The notes beneath the pieces are model-generated. The model saw only the letters and a list, made by a program, of their open reading frames with translations. It was not told the origin of the DNA and searched no databases. A stretch of 64,000 nt of DNA. Source: Xenorhabdus griffiniae. Its GTDB lineage: Bacteria; Pseudomonadota; Gammaproteobacteria; Enterobacterales; Enterobacteriaceae. Position 1 is the first letter of the stretch, and each line of letters opens with the position of its first letter. Shown here in pieces: positions 60,780 to 64,000 of the stretch. A program made the translations under genes and the position numbers. The stretch is taken from assembly GCF_001028135.1 (NCBI RefSeq), contig NZ_LDNM01000017.1:36383-100382 (forward strand), written 5' to 3'.

Positions 60780-62033
60780 ATGGAAAGCAAAGTTGTTGTT
60801 CCAGCGGAAGGTAAAAAAATTACTATTGATGTCAAAGGTAAATTAAGTGTTCCGAATAACCCGATTATCCCTTATATCGAAGGGGATGGCATTGGTGTTG
60901 ATGTTACGCCGGTCATGCTAAAAGTTGTTGATGCTGCGGTTCAGAAAGCGTATGGCGGTGAGCGCAAAATTTCCTGGATGGAAATCTACACAGGTGAAAA
61001 ATCCACGCATGTCTATGGTAAAGATGTTTGGTTACCCGATGAAACGCTAGATTTGATTCGTGAATATCGTGTTGCTATCAAAGGTCCTCTGACAACGCCA
61101 GTAGGTGGTGGTATCCGTTCGCTGAATGTAGCACTGCGTCAGCAATTGGATCTGTATGTCTGCCTGCGTCCGGTTCGTTACTACCAAGGTACGCCAAGCC
61201 CTGTTAAGCAGCCTGAATTAACCGATATGGTTATTTTCCGCGAAAACGCGGAAGATATTTACGCGGGTATTGAGTGGAAAGCAGGTTCAGCGCAAGCGGA
61301 CAAAGTGATTAAATTCCTGCAAGATGAAATGGGTGTTAATAAGATCCGTTTCCCTCAACAGTGTGGTATCGGTATAAAACCTTGCTCAGAAGAAGGCACT
61401 AAACGTTTAGTACGTGCCGCGATTGAATATGCTATTGATAATGACCGTGAATCAGTCACTCTGGTTCATAAAGGCAATATCATGAAATTCACCGAAGGTG
61501 CTTTCAAAGACTGGGGTTATGAACTGGCTCGCACTGAATTCGGCGGAGAATTGTTGGATGGTGGCCCGTGGGTTAAGATCAAGAATCCTAAAAATGGCAA
61601 AGATATCATCATCAAGGATGTCATTGCAGATGCTTTCTTGCAACAGATCCTGCTGCGGCCAGCAGAGTATGATGTTATCGCTTGTATGAACCTGAATGGT
61701 GACTACATTTCTGATGCTTTGGCTGCACAGGTGGGTGGCATCGGTATCGCTCCAGGTGCAAACATTGGTGACGAGTGCGCACTGTTCGAAGCAACACACG
61801 GTACGGCACCTAAGTATGCAGGCCAGGATAAGGTCAACCCGGGTTCGGTGATCCTTTCCGCTGAAATGATGTTGCGCCACATGGGATGGCTCGAGGCTGC
61901 CGACTTAATCGTTAAAGGTGTTGAAGGTTCCATTGCTGCCAAGACCGTAACTTACGATTTTGAGCGTCTGATGGAAGACGCCAACTTACTGAAATGTAGC
62001 GAATTCGGCGATGCAATTATCTCACACATGTAA
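60780..62033 (+). CDS. icd: Isocitrate dehydrogenase (NADP+)
   Basis: TCA-cycle enzyme. The 417 residues are as in E. coli. The phosphorylatable serine that AceK modifies is in [20 protein letters not shown] near residue 113. The family signature [19 protein letters not shown] and the NADP site [16 protein letters not shown] are present. AAGGAGAGG precedes the ATG. The 3' end is the classical attB of e14/phage-21-like phages, and an integrase gene stands just beyond it here, so the last codons may lie in a phage-duplicated segment. Confidence 0.97.
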   Translation: MESKVVVPAEGKKITIDVKGKLSVPNNPIIPYIEGDGIGVDVTPVMLKVVDAAVQKAYGGERKISWMEIYTGEKSTHVYGKDVWLPDETLDLIREYRVAIKGPLTTPVGGGIRSLNVALRQQLDLYVCLRPVRYYQGTPSPVKQPELTDMVIFRENAEDIYAGIEWKAGSAQADKVIKFLQDEMGVNKIRFPQQCGIGIKPCSEEGTKRLVRAAIEYAIDNDRESVTLVHKGNIMKFTEGAFKDWGYELARTEFGGELLDGGPWVKIKNPKNGKDIIIKDVIADAFLQQILLRPAEYDVIACMNLNGDYISDALAAQVGGIGIAPGANIGDECALFEATHGTAPKYAGQDKVNPGSVILSAEMMLRHMGWLEAADLIVKGVEGSIAAKTVTYDFERLMEDANLLKCSEFGDAIISHM

Positions 62034-62054
62034 TTAATTGCTTAACTGAATAGA

Positions 62055-62084
62055 TGACGGGAGCTTAATGGTTCCCGTTGTTTT
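62055..62084 (+). terminator. Intrinsic terminator of icd
   Basis: The stem acggga / tcccgt, extended by weak pairs, has a short loop and is followed by TGTTTTATT, ~20 bases after the icd stop. Confidence 0.7.
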
Positions 62085-62103
62085 ATTATCACAATGGAAA
62101 CGG

Positions 62104-62137
62104 TTATCAAAACATTATCAAAACCAGTTATCAAAAC
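62104..62137. repeat. Three 10-bp direct repeats, candidate integrase arm-type sites
   Basis: TTATCAAAAC occurs at 62104-62113, 62115-62124 and 62128-62137, about one helical turn apart. The array lies between the icd terminator and the int stop. This is where lambda-like attachment sites carry their arm-type integrase sites. Confidence 0.65.
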
Positions 62138-62156
62138 CCATCAAATTTCGAGCAAC

Positions 62157-63287
62157 TTAGACGACAATTTTTATCCAATCTTTGCCACGGTCATCATGGT
62201 ATTTATCTGTCTGTTGCTGCGTTTTATGCCCCAATAAATCTTTCGTATTAATACCCTGATCGCGATATAGACGCTCTGATAATGAGCGCTGCTCATGAAA
62301 GGTCGCTGGAGTTCCTTCTCTCCAATCAATATCTGTTTTATCACGTGCTTTTTTGAAGTTTGTTGTTAATGTATTAGCCGTTACTTTTTCTCCGCGTTTA
62401 GACTGTGATGTGGTGTGAAAGTAGTGAATTAAATACGGACTAACAACACGGTCGCGGCATCGCGCAACAACTTCTCTGAGAGAAATATTGAGAGCATTGC
62501 ATCGTAACGTTAAGGGGATAGCTAATCTGGTTCCTGTTTTTTCTTGAGAAACATGCAGATGATCGTCCCAAATATCACTAAATTTCATCTCAGAAATATC
62601 ACCTAATCTCTGGCCTGTTACTATTGCTAACAACATTGCATTACCCATGTACTTGTGGTGTGAGTCAGCGACTTCAAATATTTTTTGCCACTCATCCAGA
62701 TTGAGACGCTGACGAGTCACTCTCCTCCTTGGCTGCTTAGTTGCTAGGGCGGGATTGTAACCCGGAGGAACCTCCCCGGCATGTTGAGCTTCCTTAAAAA
62801 CATCAATCAAAACAGAACGGATAACTTGAGCCATACGAGGTTGTCCGGCTGATTTATATTGATCCAGTATTTCAGCTATATCTCTGGCATCCACGGCAGG
62901 AAGAGACTTCATTGCTAGAGCTTGCCGCATTAAATCTACCGGCTTGCGTTTCTGTTTGAACGTATTGAGTTTGATATCACCAGTTTCCAGGCGTTCTTCC
63001 TGAACTTTCCAGTACCTATCCAGCCACGTATCAACAGTAATTTCTTTTCCCTTAATTTTTGCTATACGATCACCAATTGCCATGACTTGCCGGCTACGTT
63101 GTTCAGCTAGTCTATTGTTGGCTTCAATAGCAATTTCTTTTGCTTCTTGCTCATCGTCGCCTAAAGCATGGTATTTTCCTGTAATGGGATGTCGATAGCG
63201 CCAATACACCTTATTGGTTTTGCGACTAAACAATGGGTATAAGTTGGGGATATTGATATTGTTTTTGCGAGGTCTAGCAGCCATCAT
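62157..63287 (-). CDS. int: Prophage tyrosine-recombinase integrase (lambda/e14 type)
   Basis: 376 residues in the lambda Int layout. An N-terminal arm-binding part comes first (RPRKNNINIPNLYPLFSRK, YWRYRHPITGKYHALG), then a core-binding helical domain (TWLDRYWKVQEERL). The catalytic domain has Arg in IVTGQRLGDISEMKFSDI, H-x-x-R in FHEQRSLSERL, His in LLGHKTQQ and the tyrosine nucleophile in KYHDDRGKDW. All key residues are present, so it is probably active. It faces icd, the common integration target of this class. It overlaps xis by 14 bases. Confidence 0.95.
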   Translation of the reverse strand: MMAARPRKNNINIPNLYPLFSRKTNKVYWRYRHPITGKYHALGDDEQEAKEIAIEANNRLAEQRSRQVMAIGDRIAKIKGKEITVDTWLDRYWKVQEERLETGDIKLNTFKQKRKPVDLMRQALAMKSLPAVDARDIAEILDQYKSAGQPRMAQVIRSVLIDVFKEAQHAGEVPPGYNPALATKQPRRRVTRQRLNLDEWQKIFEVADSHHKYMGNAMLLAIVTGQRLGDISEMKFSDIWDDHLHVSQEKTGTRLAIPLTLRCNALNISLREVVARCRDRVVSPYLIHYFHTTSQSKRGEKVTANTLTTNFKKARDKTDIDWREGTPATFHEQRSLSERLYRDQGINTKDLLGHKTQQQTDKYHDDRGKDWIKIVV

Positions 63288-63507
63288 TTAAGATCCTCTG
63301 TAATTTAGGATTATCCGACTTATTTATAGTTGGAGTAGCTAACCGTCCAACTAGTTCTGCATCTTCTCTAACCCGCCAAATGCCGCCTTCTTTTTGTGCT
63401 GGTGGGTAAAAAAAACCATTTCTAGCATAACGTTGAAGGGTGCTTAAACTAGGCGGGCGACTCCTATATCTGTCGCTTGCCCATTCATCCAGAGTTAGCA
63501 TCTGCAT
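63274..63507 (-). CDS. Prophage excisionase (Xis-like)
   Basis: 77 residues immediately upstream of int and overlapping it by 14 bases. MQMLTLDEWASDRYRSRPPS, then LSTLQRYARNGFFYPPAQKE and WRVREDAELV, are the pattern of lambdoid excisionases with a winged-helix MerR-like fold. It would direct Int toward excision. The pair suggests the element can still be mobilised, if the far attachment site exists. Confidence 0.88.
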   Translation of the reverse strand: MQMLTLDEWASDRYRSRPPSLSTLQRYARNGFFYPPAQKEGGIWRVREDAELVGRLATPTINKSDNPKLQRILNDGC

Positions 63508-63510
63508 ATT

Positions 63511-63723
63511 TTAACCTCTTTTCATTTCCTTCTGAATCAACCGAACATAGTAAACCAGCACTGATTTAGCGCTGAATTTCATGTGGTTGAGTGGTTTAAA
63601 TTGGGGTGTGTACTTATCGAGGACTGCGGTCACTGCGGTATCGTCGTATTTTGGTAGTTTTTCCAGTTCTTTGAGGCAATCCCTTGCCACCGTCCTCCTT
63701 GCGTTCTCGAATTCGTTAGTCAT
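63511..63723 (-). CDS. Small prophage protein of unknown function
   Basis: 70 residues from the ATG at 63723, which overlaps the methyltransferase stop by eight bases (ATGACTAA), so translation is coupled. It is charged and probably helical (ARRTVARDCLKELEKL ... VYYVRLIQKEMKRG). I do not recognise the family. A frame 13 codons longer is rejected because it would run deeper into the upstream gene. Confidence 0.7.
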   Translation of the reverse strand: MTNEFENARRTVARDCLKELEKLPKYDDTAVTAVLDKYTPQFKPLNHMKFSAKSVLVYYVRLIQKEMKRG

Positions 63724-64000
63724 CGGTGATGAAATTAACTCCGTTAATAAATTCAATATCATTCACGGGCGACTCATTCCCCCACGTATCCCAGCCATCC
63801 ATTGACTCACGGGCAAACAATTCAATGCGCGGGACGTTGCCGTATAGCTGCTCCAGTCGATAGTTAACCTCTCGCGGCTTTCGTGAATGCTCACGCAGGC
63901 ATGAATAGATGACCTGTTTCACACTGGCGCTCTGTCGTGGCAGTCCGTTGCCCCGAACGGCGATCAACATATCCTCAGTGTTGCTGCGGGTGTAGTTGCC
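63716..64000 (-). CDS. MT-A70 family adenine methyltransferase, 3' part (runs off window)
   Basis: The frame is open to the window edge; 94 C-terminal residues are visible. NYTRSNTEDMLIAVRG, HSRKPREVNYRLEQLYG, and RIELFARESMDGWDTWGNE are the C-terminal hallmarks of phage MT-A70 (Dam-like) N6-adenine methyltransferases. The catalytic DPPW motif would be upstream, outside the window. Phage genomes use such enzymes to avoid host restriction. It is the last visible gene of the prophage early region. Confidence 0.85.
   Translation of the reverse strand, partial: GNYTRSNTEDMLIAVRGNGLPRQSASVKQVIYSCLREHSRKPREVNYRLEQLYGNVPRIELFARESMDGWDTWGNESPVNDIEFINGVNFITDD

Overview
The window looks like the chromosome of an entomopathogenic Morganellaceae bacterium, most likely Xenorhabdus or its close relative Photorhabdus. 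Most of it follows the E. coli gene order and protein families closely (htpX-prc-proQ-msrC, yebY-yebZ-yobA, pabB-nudL-sdaA, manXYZ-yobD-mntP-rlmA, guaBA-xseA, dapE-ypfN-tmcA, purC-bamC-dapA-gcvR-bcp, phoPQ-purB-hflD-mnmA-nudJ-rluE-icd). The non-coding DNA is AT-rich, a non-ribosomal peptide synthetase (NRPS) is present, and a ~105-bp palindromic repeat is scattered in four intergenic gaps. The species assignment is inference; no search was run.

Layout. 1-4.6 kb: 3' end of an NRPS gene (C-A-T-C-T, no thioesterase), with a convergent short-chain dehydrogenase. 5.7-15.5 kb: envelope and RNA-biology block (HtpX, Prc, ProQ, MsrC, the sRNA SdsR, copper-type YebY/CopD/CopC, ferritin, HolE, proline iminopeptidase, YebF, YoaH). 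15.6-24.9 kb: metabolism and transport (PabB, NudL, SdaA, mannose PTS ManXYZ, YobD, MntP with its manganese riboswitch, RlmA). 25-30.3 kb: the hexose-phosphate system, in the unusual order uhpT-uhpA-uhpB-uhpC. 30.4-35.2 kb: guaBA with a PurR-type operator in the promoter, divergent from xseA. 35.2-39.6 kb: an iron-regulated locus (ChaN, TonB, a secreted oligopeptidase and a TonB-dependent receptor); an internal deletion has fused the last two into remnants. 39.7-49.4 kb: MaeB, a NarP-like regulator with a perfect 7-2-7 NarP box upstream, YffB, DapE, an M15 peptidase, YpfN, TmcA, YeaL and a lipoprotein. 49.5-62 kb: purine, lysine and envelope genes, PhoPQ, tRNA/rRNA modification and isocitrate dehydrogenase. 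62-64 kb: the integrase end of a lambda/e14-like prophage next to icd, running off the window.

Themes. Several regulatory elements can be read directly: SdsR with a sigma-S-like -10, a yybP-ykoY riboswitch whose P2 strand is complementary to the mntP Shine-Dalgarno region, a PurR box between the guaB promoter elements, Fur boxes on chaN and tonB, a CRP site and 15-bp tandem repeats upstream of uhpT, and candidate integrase arm sites beside icd. Odd points are the NRPS terminus without A or TE domain, the oligopeptidase/receptor fusion scar, a PhoQ without the usual acidic sensor patch and with a repetitive C-terminal tail, and the relocated uhpT. I found no clearly new multi-gene system; the best leads are these local departures from known systems.
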